A stretch of DNA of 53,847 nucleotides from Haemophilus sp. (GTDB taxonomy: Bacteria > Pseudomonadota > Gammaproteobacteria > Enterobacterales > Pasteurellaceae), in assembly GCA_019423025.1 (NCBI GenBank), contig JAHZCD010000011.1:1-53847 (forward strand), in the 5' to 3' direction. Position numbers and translations under genes: made by a program. A model generated the notes under the pieces. It saw only the letters and a program-made list of their open reading frames with translations, was not told the origin of the DNA and ran no database searches. Of this stretch, positions 33,085-41,664 are shown one piece after another; the stretch's first letter is position 1; the number at the start of each line of letters is the position of its first letter.

Positions 33085-34398
33085 CTATAGCAGTCGATTA
33101 TCCCTTGTTTCTGCAATAAACCACAACCCAATTAAACTCACAATTGCATTTAAGGTTAGATAAATTCCAACGCCTTTTAGACCGTAATTGGCATTCAGTG
33201 GCAATGTAATAATTGCTGCTACACTGGCACCGAATAAGCCTGAAATATTGTAGGTCAACGATGCACCAGAATAACGAGCATGTGTTGGAAATAATTCAGG
33301 TAATAAACTCGCAAGGGGGCCGTATCCCATGCCAATTAATCCCATTCCTATCATCAAGAACCAAAATAAACTGGTAGTTGTTCCATTATCGAGAAAATAT
33401 GGTAAGGCTAAGCCGAAAATAGCCACGCCAAAGGTTGTCCAAATTAACCAAATTCTTCGTCCAATGATATCGATATATTTGCCTGAAATAGCAATTGTAA
33501 TGGCTAATGAAATCGCACTGCACATTAATAAAGCAGTAAAAATTTGTGGTGAGAAACCTAATCCCATTGCATAACCGGCTTCCGATACGGTTGGGGTAGA
33601 TTTTGCATAAATTTGGCTGAAAGCGATCATAATATAAAAGAGCACATAGCCTGCAATGCAGATCAACATGCCTAAGAAAAATGGTTTGAAATGAGTAACG
33701 ATCACTTCCACCATCGGTAAAGCTTTAGGTTTAGGCTTGTTAAGTGCTGCAATAAATATTGTCGCTTCAGTAAGTTTTAATCGAACATACAACCCAATAG
33801 CAACTAATACAAAAGAGGAAAGAAATGGAATTCGCCATGCCCAGTCAGTCATTGCGGCTTGTCCAAAAAGCGCGGTAATGAGTAAAAAGACACCATTGGC
33901 AAGTAGTAATCCTAGAGGAGCGCCTAATTGTGGAAAAGTGCCATACCAACCACGTTTCCCTTCAGGTGCATTTTCGATTGCCACTAATGCAGCGCCGCCC
34001 CATTCGCCACCTAAACCGATTCCCTGCCCAATACGGCACAAGCAAAGTAAGATGGTTGCCCATATTCCGATACGGTCGTAAGTCGGTAATAAGCCAATTA
34101 CTACAGTTGAGATTCCCATTACTAACAGGCTCATAACAAAGGTATTTTTTCTTCCTAAGCGATCGCCAAAATGTCCGAATAATACGGCCCCCAGAGGACG
34201 AGCAATAAAAGTCAGTGCTAGTGTGGAAAGTGCAGCAATTTGGATCGAAAGTGGGTCAGCAGCGTGGAAAAATTGATGATTGAAAACGAGCACTGCAGCC
34301 ATGGTATAAATATAGTTATCGAAATATTCAATAGCGGTGCCAATCATTGTTGCCATTGCTACACGTTTCAAACTATTTGGCTTATTCAGTGGTTGCAT
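33085..34398 (-). CDS. MHS-family MFS transporter at the end of the thiamine operon
   Basis: This 437-residue protein has about twelve membrane segments and belongs to the metabolite:H+ symporter branch of the major facilitator superfamily. It shows RPLGAVLFGHFGDRLGRKN between helices 2 and 3 and RIGQGIGLGGEWGGAALVAIENAPEGKRGWYG around helices 4-5, as in ShiA/ProP-like proteins. Its start overlaps thiE by 13 bases, making it the last gene of the TPP-riboswitch operon. The substrate is unknown; context suggests a thiamine precursor, such as the thiazole moiety, or a related metabolite. Confidence 0.87.
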   Translation of the reverse strand: MQPLNKPNSLKRVAMATMIGTAIEYFDNYIYTMAAVLVFNHQFFHAADPLSIQIAALSTLALTFIARPLGAVLFGHFGDRLGRKNTFVMSLLVMGISTVVIGLLPTYDRIGIWATILLCLCRIGQGIGLGGEWGGAALVAIENAPEGKRGWYGTFPQLGAPLGLLLANGVFLLITALFGQAAMTDWAWRIPFLSSFVLVAIGLYVRLKLTEATIFIAALNKPKPKALPMVEVIVTHFKPFFLGMLICIAGYVLFYIMIAFSQIYAKSTPTVSEAGYAMGLGFSPQIFTALLMCSAISLAITIAISGKYIDIIGRRIWLIWTTFGVAIFGLALPYFLDNGTTTSLFWFLMIGMGLIGMGYGPLASLLPELFPTHARYSGASLTYNISGLFGASVAAIITLPLNANYGLKGVGIYLTLNAIVSLIGLWFIAETRDNRLL

Positions 34399-35063
34399 CC
34401 GCTTGCTTCCTTTAATGCTTTGGTGCTTGCCTTTATATCTTTGGCTTGACTAATTGCGGTTATTACCGCGATACCATCTGCGCCGTATTTTCGCAACGTT
34501 TTCACATGCTCCAATTTCACGCCACCAATAGCTACAAGTGGTTTTGTGATACCTGCTTTTCTCAAGGTTTGAATAAACGCCATTCCTAGAGTAGGTTTAG
34601 GATTTTCTTTTGACTGAGTCGGAAAAATTGGACCAATACCGAAATAATCGATTTCAGATAATTCCTCTCCGATTTTGGCTTCGTCTAAACGGTTGACTGA
34701 CCAACCAATAATGAGTGGTTTATGGGTTCTTGCTCGAATCGTTTTTACGGGCGTATCACTTTGCCCAACGTGAATACCATCCGCTTCAATTTCTAAAGCT
34801 AAATCAACGTTATCATCGACAATAAATGGCACATTATATCGACGACATAAGTCTCTGCACTTAATGGCTAAGGCTCGTTGTTCTGTTGGAGAATTTTCTA
34901 ATGAGAATTTGCCTTTATCGCGAAATTGAAAACAGGTAATGCCACCTTCTAAAGCTTGTCTAAGAACAGAAAGCAAGTTATCAGCTGGATTATCACCTAA
35001 ATGTCGGCAATCTTGTGTGCCTGCTACAAAATAGAGCGGTAAAATTTCTTGAATATTGTTCAT
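34386..35063 (-). CDS. thiE: Thiamine-phosphate synthase
   Basis: ThiE joins HMP pyrophosphate to thiazole phosphate, forming thiamine monophosphate. The TIM-barrel family motifs are clear: FQFRDKGKFS (pyrophosphate binding), PFIVDDNVDLALEIEADGIHVGQSD, GIGPIFPTQSKEN and VAIGGV near the end. I start at ATG 35063 (225 residues), preceded by AAGGATT; a longer reading up to 35123 would overlap thiD by 50 bases. It lies ten bases after the thiD stop. Confidence 0.95.
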   Translation of the reverse strand: MNNIQEILPLYFVAGTQDCRHLGDNPADNLLSVLRQALEGGITCFQFRDKGKFSLENSPTEQRALAIKCRDLCRRYNVPFIVDDNVDLALEIEADGIHVGQSDTPVKTIRARTHKPLIIGWSVNRLDEAKIGEELSEIDYFGIGPIFPTQSKENPKPTLGMAFIQTLRKAGITKPLVAIGGVKLEHVKTLRKYGADGIAVITAISQAKDIKASTKALKEASGCNH

Positions 35064-35073
35064 TTTGGAATCC

Positions 35074-35883
35074 TTAAAGGCGACTGTAAGCCCAATGATT
35101 AGTCGGTCCATGTCCATGACCAATATTCAATGGGTGAGAAATAGCTGCCGTAATAAAATCTTTGGCTGTTTTGACCGCACTTTTTAGAGGTGCCCCTTTG
35201 GCTAATTCTGCCGTTAAGCAAGCTGAAAAAGTACAACCTGTGCCATGAGTATGTGGGGTATTGAAACGTGCACTTTCCAAAACAAAATGTTCACCATTTT
35301 GTAAAAGGATCCAATCTTGGCATTGCTCACTTTGTGAATTGAGTGAATGCCCGCCTTTAATAATCACATTCTTCGCACCTTGTTTTTGCAAGTCTAACGC
35401 GGCTTGTTGAATGCTGGCTGTATCAGAAATCTTAAAACCAGTTAAAGCTTCTGCCTCAGGAATATTTGGCGTAATCACATCGGCAAGTGGCAATAAATAT
35501 TTGCTTAGTGCGGAAACCGCTTGTTGTTGCAATAAAGGGGCCCCACCTTTCGCAATCATGACAGGATCGATAACCAATGTGCCGAATGGACGATTTTTTA
35601 AGAAATCAGCAACGCATTCAATAATATCTGCTGTACCAAGCATACCAATTTTGGCACTTGCAATCTGAAAGTCATTTTTTACCGCTTCTAGCTGTGCCTG
35701 AATTGTTTTCAGTGGAATGAGGTGAATATCAAATACCCCAAGCGTGTTTTGTGCAGTTACTGCAGTAATCACTGAGGTTCCAAATACACCTTGCATTTGA
35801 AAGGTTTTCAAATCTGCTTGAATGCCAGCGCCGCCGCCACTGTCCGAACCAGCAATAGTCAATGTTTGTGGAATGTTAGACAT
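35074..35883 (-). CDS. thiD: Hydroxymethylpyrimidine/phosphomethylpyrimidine kinase
   Basis: ThiD phosphorylates HMP twice to HMP pyrophosphate, the pyrimidine substrate for ThiE. The ribokinase-fold N-terminus TIAGSDSGGGAGIQADLKTF, the middle VIDPVMIAKGG and the anion-hole motif HTHGTGCTFSACLTAELAKG are intact. Length is 269. It overlaps thiM by eight bases and leads into thiE. One USS (35174) lies inside. Confidence 0.95.
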   Translation of the reverse strand: MSNIPQTLTIAGSDSGGGAGIQADLKTFQMQGVFGTSVITAVTAQNTLGVFDIHLIPLKTIQAQLEAVKNDFQIASAKIGMLGTADIIECVADFLKNRPFGTLVIDPVMIAKGGAPLLQQQAVSALSKYLLPLADVITPNIPEAEALTGFKISDTASIQQAALDLQKQGAKNVIIKGGHSLNSQSEQCQDWILLQNGEHFVLESARFNTPHTHGTGCTFSACLTAELAKGAPLKSAVKTAKDFITAAISHPLNIGHGHGPTNHWAYSRL

Positions 35884-36670
35884 ATTTCACCTCCGCGTTT
35901 TGTTCTATTAAATCAGGTGTTAAGGCTGCCAATTCATCAAGTAAGCGAATTTGGAATTTACCGACTTGCGTGGTTAAGTTTTTAGCCGCAAGCTCCCCTG
36001 CAACGGTGTAAGCGGCACAGGCTTCGACTGTCGCAGAAAAATGATTACCTTCATCAACGGCTAAAAATGCTGCACATACTGCACTTAATAAACAACCCGA
36101 TGCAGTGACTTTTGGAAATAGCGGTGTACCATTATTGACTGTGACAGTTTGTTGTCCATCGCTGATGATATCGACCTCTCCACTAATTAATACTGTGCAA
36201 CCATAGCGTTGAGCAACACGTTGAGCGACTTCTTGTAGATTCGTTTTACCTTGTCCTGCATCCACGCCTTTTGCTTGCCAGTCTTCACCAGCAATCGTAG
36301 CTAGCTCACCTGCATTACCACGAATTAAGGCAAATTTCACTTCAGACAGTAACTGACGGATAGTTTCTCGTCGGTAGCTAGTGGCACCCACTCCTACAGG
36401 ATCAAGCACGACAGGAATGCCTATTGAATTAGCGGTTTTACCTGCTAATAACATAGCCTCTCGTTCTTTACCGATAAGCGTGCCGATATTGATTACCAAT
36501 GCTTGGCTGATTTTGGGCACTTCAACCATTTCCTCTATGTTGGCTGACATCAATGGTGATGCACCTAATGCAAGTAAACCATTGGCACTAAAATTTGCCG
36601 CAACAATGTTGGTTATGTTATGAATAAGCGGGTTTTGCTCACGAATTTTTGATAAATAAATAGATTTCAT
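35876..36670 (-). CDS. thiM: Hydroxyethylthiazole kinase
   Basis: ThiM phosphorylates 4-methyl-5-hydroxyethylthiazole, so exogenous thiazole can be used. The family N-terminus NPLIHNITNIVAANFSANGLLALGASPLM, the LDPVGVGAT motif and GCLLSAVCAAFLAV (anion hole and catalytic region; the usual GTGC is SGC here, as in the family) are visible. Length is 264. It follows tenA by 15 bases. With no thiG or thiF nearby, thiazole must come from outside or from another locus. Confidence 0.94.
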   Translation of the reverse strand: MKSIYLSKIREQNPLIHNITNIVAANFSANGLLALGASPLMSANIEEMVEVPKISQALVINIGTLIGKEREAMLLAGKTANSIGIPVVLDPVGVGATSYRRETIRQLLSEVKFALIRGNAGELATIAGEDWQAKGVDAGQGKTNLQEVAQRVAQRYGCTVLISGEVDIISDGQQTVTVNNGTPLFPKVTASGCLLSAVCAAFLAVDEGNHFSATVEACAAYTVAGELAAKNLTTQVGKFQIRLLDELAALTPDLIEQNAEVKYV

Positions 36671-36685
36671 TTCACGCCTTTATTT

Positions 36686-37333
36686 TTATGATAAATCCAA
36701 TCCCATTTGCCAAAATCCGATTTCCATTCGGGTAGCCGTAGTAAAAATTTGTTGGATATGAGCGAATTGGGCATCATTAAGTGGTTCACAAAGTGTGGTA
36801 AGAAAATCAACCGTTTCTTGTGCCGCTTGTTGATATTCAGGCGATGAATATGTGTCAATCCAGGCTTGATAAGGATTGCTTAATAGCTTTGGATAATTTT
36901 CTGTAATGTAACCTGCTACTTGAGCATAACCTAAAGCACAAGGCGTAACGGCTGCATATAGCTCTGGTAAGCCACCCGTCATTCCACAATCAAGCAAGTA
37001 GCGTGTATAGGAAATGCATGCCGCACTTTCTGGTGTTTGGAATATTTCCTGCTCACTAATTTCCCATTGACGACAGTAATCCAAATGTAATTGGATTTCT
37101 TGGCAAAGAATGTCGAGCGTTTTACGTGGCATTTCCATCTCAGTGAAATTTTTTGCCTTAAAGACGCCCAAGGCAAAAGCACGGCTGTAATGGAAAAGAT
37201 AGATGTAATCTTGCTTTAAGTAGTGCTGAAAACAAGCTTTGGGCAAGGTGCCTTTTGCGAGTTGTTGCACAATTTCATGCTCAACATATTGCTTCCAATA
37301 AGGTTGTGCTTGCTGAATGAGTTGTTCAATCAT
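36686..37333 (-). CDS. tenA: Aminopyrimidine aminohydrolase TenA (thiaminase II)
   Basis: TenA hydrolyses aminomethyl-HMP, a breakdown product of thiamine, to HMP for reuse. The all-helical family pattern is seen, with the active-site Cys in AAVTPCALGYAQVA near residue 135 and the aromatic YIYLFHYSRAFALG region. Tandem ATG codons occur at 37336 and 37333; the second has better spacing from AAGGG, giving 215 residues. It sits between the binding protein and thiM in the thi operon. Confidence 0.92.
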   Translation of the reverse strand: MIEQLIQQAQPYWKQYVEHEIVQQLAKGTLPKACFQHYLKQDYIYLFHYSRAFALGVFKAKNFTEMEMPRKTLDILCQEIQLHLDYCRQWEISEQEIFQTPESAACISYTRYLLDCGMTGGLPELYAAVTPCALGYAQVAGYITENYPKLLSNPYQAWIDTYSSPEYQQAAQETVDFLTTLCEPLNDAQFAHIQQIFTTATRMEIGFWQMGLDLS

Positions 37334-37342
37334 CATTTTCCC

Positions 37343-38287
37343 TTACTGTAATTCGATGGCATAGTCTTTCAATTCAAGTGCTTTTGGAATCAAGCCTTTT
37401 TGATGCATAAATTCCGCCATTTGTTGATAACGTTTGGCATCCAATTGACGAGGTTTCGTTGCTAATAAAGGTAGGGTATCTTTCCATGCTAATTGATTTA
37501 ATTCCGTATTAAGTTCTTTTGGTTTATAGCTCACAAATGCTTGCCATGCGTCATTTGGGTTGTTTTGTAGGTAGGTTGTAGCTTGTTCAAGTGCGGTCAA
37601 AAAATCGGAAATTTTTTTAGAAGCAAGACTGTTTTTGTTAGCCACTAAAATCAATTCATCATAAGCCGGCACACCATATTGTTCTGGGAAAAATGCTAGG
37701 CCTTCTTGTTTTTCTAAATGGATCTGATTCAGTTCGAAATTACGGAATACTCCGATGACAGCATCGACTTGTCCCGTTAAAAGAGAAGGGGAAAGTGACC
37801 AATTCACATTTACTAATTTTACGTCTTGATTGCTGAGTCCAATAGAGCGAAGCATTGTGTCGAGCAATACATCTTCAAAACCACTAACTGAATAGCCTAC
37901 TTTTTTGCCTTTCAGATCGGCAAGTGTTTTGATGTTGCTATTTTTGAGCACCACAACGCTATTTAATGGACTAGAAATGAGAGATCCCACTCTTACTAAA
38001 GGTAATCCTTCTGAAACTTGTTGATAAAGTTGAGGTTGATAATTAATAGCTAAGTCCACTTTTCCTGCGGCAACCAATTTAGGCGGTAATGATGGATCGG
38101 CTGGTTCGATAATCTCGACCTCTAAGTTATTTTTTTCAAAAAAGCCTTTTTGTTGTGCCACGATGATTGCTGCGTGGTCAGGATTCACATACCAATCAAG
38201 CATTAAGCTGATTTTCTCTTTTGCCAAGCTGGAAAAGCTAGTGGTGAGTCCAATTACAAGGCTGAAATAACGGATGATTTTCTTCAT
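37343..38287 (-). CDS. thiY: Thiamine pyrimidine precursor-binding protein (ThiY/NMT1-like)
   Basis: This periplasmic binding protein has a Sec signal peptide (cut near SSLAKE, residue 22). The mature part is typical of the NMT1/THI5-like family (ISLMLDWYVNPDHAAIIVAQQKGFFEKNNLEVEII). Family members bind formylaminopyrimidine or similar HMP precursors. Length is 314. It lies between the permease gene (25-base gap) and tenA, whose enzyme processes such aminopyrimidines. One USS (37589) lies inside. Confidence 0.9.
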   Translation of the reverse strand: MKKIIRYFSLVIGLTTSFSSLAKEKISLMLDWYVNPDHAAIIVAQQKGFFEKNNLEVEIIEPADPSLPPKLVAAGKVDLAINYQPQLYQQVSEGLPLVRVGSLISSPLNSVVVLKNSNIKTLADLKGKKVGYSVSGFEDVLLDTMLRSIGLSNQDVKLVNVNWSLSPSLLTGQVDAVIGVFRNFELNQIHLEKQEGLAFFPEQYGVPAYDELILVANKNSLASKKISDFLTALEQATTYLQNNPNDAWQAFVSYKPKELNTELNQLAWKDTLPLLATKPRQLDAKRYQQMAEFMHQKGLIPKALELKDYAIELQ

Positions 38288-38312
38288 TTTTGTCTCCTTT
38301 TGTCATGAAATG

Positions 38313-39050
38313 TTAAACGTGCCAAATAAAACGACGTAGTAGCCAATCGATGCTGAAATATAAACAAAGTGAAATTGCCACTAATATCAGCAACGCGGCA
38401 AACATTAAATCCACCTGCATACGAGCGTTGGCGTGGATCATTAAATAGCCAAGCCCTTCAGATGAACCCACCCATTCTCCGATTACAGCGCCAATTGGGG
38501 CGACTGAAACGGCAATACGAAACCCCGATGCAAATGCAGGCAATGCAGCAGGTAATCGCACTTTAAGTAATAAACGCAAAGGGGAAGGTTTTAACGTTTT
38601 GGCGAGGTCGAGCCAAGCTTGAGGTGTATTGCGTAATCCATCGTAACAAGCTGCTGTTACAGGAAAATAGATAATGAGTATGGCCATCAGAATTTTTGAT
38701 GGCATGCCATAACCCAGCCAAAGTATGAGTATTGGGGCGATGGCAAAAACAGGAATTGCTTGAGAAATGACTAAAATTGGTAACAGTAATGATGATGTTT
38801 TAGGTGAAAAAGAGAGTAACAGGGCTGATGACAATCCGAAAATAAACCCCAACAATAACCCTAAGCCAATTTCAATTAAGGTGATTTGTGTATGCTGCCA
38901 AAGTAGTTCTGCATTGGAAGTCAATTGCAGCCACACGGCTTGTGGAGAAGGAAATATGTAATGAGGAAAATCACCTAATACGCCAATAAGTTGCCAGAGA
39001 CACAGCAATATAATTCCAATAAAGAGTGGTTTAAGAAGGCTAAGTTTCAT
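38313..39050 (-). CDS. thiX: Thiamine precursor ABC transporter permease (ThiX-like)
   Basis: This is a 245-residue inner-membrane permease of the taurine/nitrate/NMT1 transporter type with about six membrane segments. The EAA-type loop is visible as TLKPSPLRLLLKVRLPAALPAFASG near residue 150-175. It overlaps the ATPase gene by four bases (ATGA). With ThiY and ThiZ it forms an importer for pyrimidine precursors; the substrate is inferred from operon context and family. Confidence 0.9.
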   Translation of the reverse strand: MKLSLLKPLFIGIILLCLWQLIGVLGDFPHYIFPSPQAVWLQLTSNAELLWQHTQITLIEIGLGLLLGFIFGLSSALLLSFSPKTSSLLLPILVISQAIPVFAIAPILILWLGYGMPSKILMAILIIYFPVTAACYDGLRNTPQAWLDLAKTLKPSPLRLLLKVRLPAALPAFASGFRIAVSVAPIGAVIGEWVGSSEGLGYLMIHANARMQVDLMFAALLILVAISLCLYFSIDWLLRRFIWHV

Positions 39051-39772
39051 CTTTTTCCCTCTAATAACTCATTTAATAATTGCTGTTGGAGTATCCACAA
39101 ATTTTCTTGGTTAAGTTCTCGTGGTGCTTTACCTTCAGATTTTATAACATCAGATAATGCGGGTTGATTAGGCAGCGGTGAACGTAATACAAAAATACGC
39201 TGGCTTAAGCGTAATGCTTCTTGAGGATCATGGGTAACCAATAACACTGATTTATCTTTTAATAGTTCATAGGCCAAGTTTTGTAATTGGTAACGACTAA
39301 TTGCGTCAAGGGCAGAGAAAGATTCATCAAGTAAAACTAAATTAGCGTTTTGCATTAATACTCGAGCGAGAGCCACTCTTTGTTTCTGTCCTCCAGATAA
39401 TTGAGCGCAGCTTTTATGAAGATGTTCTGACATGCCTACTTGTTCAAGTAGTACTTTTGCTTGAAGAGTTGTTTTTGTGGATTTCTTCCCAAATAGTATG
39501 TTTTCTAATTGGACGTTATCAACAATTGAAAGCCAGGGATAAAGGGTATCTTTTTGTGGTAGCCATGCTACTCGAATATTAGGATGAAAGATGATATTGC
39601 CTTGGATTTTCCCTTGTGTATCAAGCCCTGCAATTAATCTTAAAAGCGTTGATTTACCTACACCAGAGCAGCCAAGTAAACTGACCCATTCATTAGGTAA
39701 AAGCGTTAAATCAAGGTGTTCAAATACTACTTGCCCACCAAAAGCAAGACTAAGATCCTGAATATTCACCAT
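39047..39772 (-). CDS. thiZ: Thiamine precursor ABC transporter ATP-binding protein (ThiZ-like)
   Basis: The first gene of the thiamine operon encodes a 241-residue ABC ATPase. Walker A GCSGVGKST (about residues 34-42), signature LSGGQKQRVALARVL and Walker B LVLLDESFSALD are intact; the usual Glu-Pro after Asp is Glu-Ser here. The start codon ATG 39772 lies eight bases after an AGG that is buried in a hairpin (39775-39794), consistent with riboswitch control of translation. It overlaps the permease by four bases. Confidence 0.91.
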   Translation of the reverse strand: MVNIQDLSLAFGGQVVFEHLDLTLLPNEWVSLLGCSGVGKSTLLRLIAGLDTQGKIQGNIIFHPNIRVAWLPQKDTLYPWLSIVDNVQLENILFGKKSTKTTLQAKVLLEQVGMSEHLHKSCAQLSGGQKQRVALARVLMQNANLVLLDESFSALDAISRYQLQNLAYELLKDKSVLLVTHDPQEALRLSQRIFVLRSPLPNQPALSDVIKSEGKAPRELNQENLWILQQQLLNELLEGKR

Positions 39773-39774
39773 TG

Positions 39775-39794
39775 CATTAACCTAAGGATTAATG
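39775..39794 (-). promoter_or_regulatory. Hairpin burying the thiZ ribosome-binding site
   Basis: On the minus strand CATTAATCC-TTA-GGTTAATG folds with six plus two base pairs around a 3-nt loop and one bulge. The AGG that would serve as ribosome site lies on the 3' side of the fold, eight bases from ATG 39772. This is a natural expression platform for the upstream TPP aptamer. There is no T run, so control is probably translational. Confidence 0.6.
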
Positions 39795-39860
39795 ACTAAA
39801 GGTAACGACAGAAAAGGAATGAAAAGAGGTATGAAGAATGAGAAAGTATTTTGGCATATT

Positions 39861-39932
39861 AGTTTCCTACGTCAGTGCTAACTGTTTCAGGTTCACGGGT
39901 ATCATCTCAGCCATCTTGTGGCACCCCGACTA
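39861..39932 (-). ncRNA. TPP riboswitch (THI element)
   Basis: Read on the minus strand the segment gives TCGGGGTGCCACAAGATGGCTGAGATGATACCCGTGAACCTGA and onward in pieces. The hallmarks are GGGGTGCC, CTGAGAT, ACCCGTGAACCTGA and a closing arm ending TAGGAAACTA. These are the conserved arms of the TPP aptamer, including the CUGAGA pyrimidine-sensing loop. It stands about 90 bases upstream of the thiZ start and should repress the eight-gene operon when thiamine pyrophosphate is plentiful. Confidence 0.95.
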
Positions 39933-39943
39933 AATTTGGATAG

Positions 39944-39972
39944 ATTCTATATCTCAATGTAGAATAAAACAA
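39944..39972 (-). promoter_or_regulatory. Promoter of the thiamine operon
   Basis: On the minus strand a -35 TTGTTT (39967-39972) and a -10 TAGAAT (39944-39949) with an exact 17-bp spacer place the start about ten bases before the TPP aptamer. Confidence 0.7.
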
Positions 39973-40078
39973 TAGAAAAATGACATTAACTTTAGTTTAG
40001 ACTTTTTTGTTTAGTTCTCTAAAACTAATTTGAGCAGTAACTATAATAATTTAAACCATATACTTACTTTCACATAAG

Positions 40079-40108
40079 TTGCTAAGCTAGAAAAAATTCT
40101 GCCATAAT
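40079..40108 (+). promoter_or_regulatory. Candidate rlmJ promoter
   Basis: TTGCTA (40079-40084), an 18-bp spacer and CATAAT (40103-40108) form a moderate promoter. It would give rlmJ a 5' leader of about 115 bases. The remaining leader (40116-40231) holds an AT-rich sequence in which I see no clear structure or gene. Confidence 0.5.
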
Positions 40109-40231
40109 AGACACCCTTTTTGAGTTCAATGCCTAGCGAAGATTTTAATACTTCAAGTGGTAATATTTTTATGCTACAGCAAAATAATACCACCAATTTT
40201 GAGCTCACTTTTTCTCATCAAAGGACAAAGC

Positions 40232-41077
40232 ATGTTAAGTTATCGTCACAGTTTCCATGCCGGCAACCATGCCGATGTGTTAAAACACATTGTGTTAATG
40301 CTGATTTTGGAAAATCTTTCGCTGAAAGAAAAAGGCTTCTACTATCTCGATACCCACTCTGGTGTTGGTCGTTATCGTTTAAGTTCTAACGAATCAGAAA
40401 AAACCGGTGAATACAAAGAGGGAATTGGGAGACTTTGGGAAAGAACGGATTTACCCGAAGAAGTGGCTCGCTACGTGGATCTCATTAAAAAACTCAATTA
40501 TGGCGGTAAAGAATTACGTTATTATGCCGGGTCTCCAATGATTGCCGCACAATTATTGCGTCCTCAAGATCGTGCATTATTGACAGAATTACACCCGAGC
40601 GATTTTCCATTATTACGCAATAACTTTAAAGAATTTAAGAATATCACCACAAAATCAGAAAATGGTTTCCAACAACTCAAAGCGACACTTCCGCCAAAAG
40701 AACGCCGCGGCTTAGTGCTTATTGATCCGCCTTATGAATTAAAAGAGGATTATGATTTGGTGGTGAAAGCGATCGAAGAAGGTTATAAACGCTTTGCGAC
40801 AGGCACTTATGCCATTTGGTATCCAGTGGTTCTACGCCAACAAACAAAACGCATTTTTAAAGGATTAGTGGCAACGGGAATTCGTAAAATTTTGAAAATT
40901 GAATTGGCTGTTCGCCCTGATAGCGATCAACGTGGTATGACCGCAAGTGGAATGGTAGTGATTAATCCACCTTGGCAATTAGAACAACAAATGAAGTCTA
41001 TTTTGCCTTATTTGACTCAAACGCTCGTTCCAGAAGGCACGGGAAGTTGGACAGTGGAATGGATTGTGCCGGAATAA
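40232..41077 (+). CDS. rlmJ: 23S rRNA (adenine-2030-N6)-methyltransferase RlmJ
   Basis: RlmJ methylates A2030 of 23S rRNA before 50S assembly. The family N-terminus MLSYRHSFHAGNHADVLKH is exact. The SAM motif lies in YLDTHSGVGRY and the amino-methyltransferase motif IV is LVLIDPPYE. I start at ATG 40232 with AAAGGA at 40220-40225, giving 281 residues (E. coli 280). A longer reading from 40157 adds an unrelated stretch. It converges on psiE. Confidence 0.95.
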   Translation: MLSYRHSFHAGNHADVLKHIVLMLILENLSLKEKGFYYLDTHSGVGRYRLSSNESEKTGEYKEGIGRLWERTDLPEEVARYVDLIKKLNYGGKELRYYAGSPMIAAQLLRPQDRALLTELHPSDFPLLRNNFKEFKNITTKSENGFQQLKATLPPKERRGLVLIDPPYELKEDYDLVVKAIEEGYKRFATGTYAIWYPVVLRQQTKRIFKGLVATGIRKILKIELAVRPDSDQRGMTASGMVVINPPWQLEQQMKSILPYLTQTLVPEGTGSWTVEWIVPE

Positions 41078-41092
41078 TCCATTCCAAAACCT

Positions 41093-41112
41093 CGGTCAAA
41101 ACGACCGCACTT
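41093..41112 (+). terminator. Possible rlmJ terminator
   Basis: CGGTC (41093-41097) and GACCG (41103-41107) form a short GC-rich stem with a 5-nt loop, followed by CACTTTTAAATTTTAATTTT. It contains a USS (41104-41112). The stem is short, so the call is weak. Confidence 0.45.
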
Positions 41113-41529
41113 TTAAATTTTAATTTTATTGGAATACAACACTAAACAAAGTGCAATAACCATAATCAAAATCGCGCCGGCGAATAAGATAGTATCAACT
41201 GAGCTCTCATGATTCACAATAATCAGGCGCAACATAGCGGTAATCCCCGCGTAAATAAAATAACGCAAAGGAAAGTGATAGCCGCTTTTAAAATATTGCA
41301 CGATTAGGCCAATAAAACCGAAATATAAGAAAAACATCACGGCTTGTTCAGCAACATCATAAGGCACTACGCTTGATGTATTGAACACCATAATTGCTAA
41401 GGTATAGGTGATTTTAGCTAAAGCAATAATCAACACTAAAGCCAAAGCAATAAGTGAAAAACTTAATATTACTTTTAATACACTAGTCACTACTCTAGGC
41501 AGCTTTTCTAGTTCTTGAGATTCTTCCAT
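41113..41529 (-). CDS. psiE: PsiE family inner-membrane protein
   Basis: This 138-residue protein has four hydrophobic segments and matches the PsiE family (VVPYDVAEQAVMFFLYFGFIGLIVQYFKSGYHFPLRYFIYAGITAMLR read in parts; E. coli PsiE 136 residues). In E. coli psiE is induced by phosphate starvation; its function is unknown. No Pho box was recognised upstream. It lies between rlmJ (convergent) and rpoD (same strand, upstream, after a terminator). Confidence 0.9.
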   Translation of the reverse strand: MEESQELEKLPRVVTSVLKVILSFSLIALALVLIIALAKITYTLAIMVFNTSSVVPYDVAEQAVMFFLYFGFIGLIVQYFKSGYHFPLRYFIYAGITAMLRLIIVNHESSVDTILFAGAILIMVIALCLVLYSNKIKI

Positions 41530-41618
41530 AAAGTTCCTTTTTTGTTTTTTAAAATGATGAAAGGTGCATATTTTAAAGGAATGTGATTTGGTGGTAAATA
41601 GCCAAATTTAATCAAATA

Positions 41619-41645
41619 AAAAAGACAGATATTTCTGCCTTTTCT
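41619..41645 (-). terminator. Terminator after rpoD
   Basis: AAAGACAGA (41621-41629) pairs with TCTGCCTTT (41634-41642), one G-U pair included, around a 4-nt loop. The minus strand then reads a T run (41616-41623). It lies about 20 bases past the rpoD stop and ends the macromolecular synthesis operon. Confidence 0.82.
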
Positions 41646-41664
41646 TTTTTATATGAATGAATAA

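Noticed and set aside
40157..40231. 25-codon N-terminal extension of rlmJ
   Set aside because: The extension has no counterpart in the family, and the internal ATG at 40232 has a clear AAAGGA.
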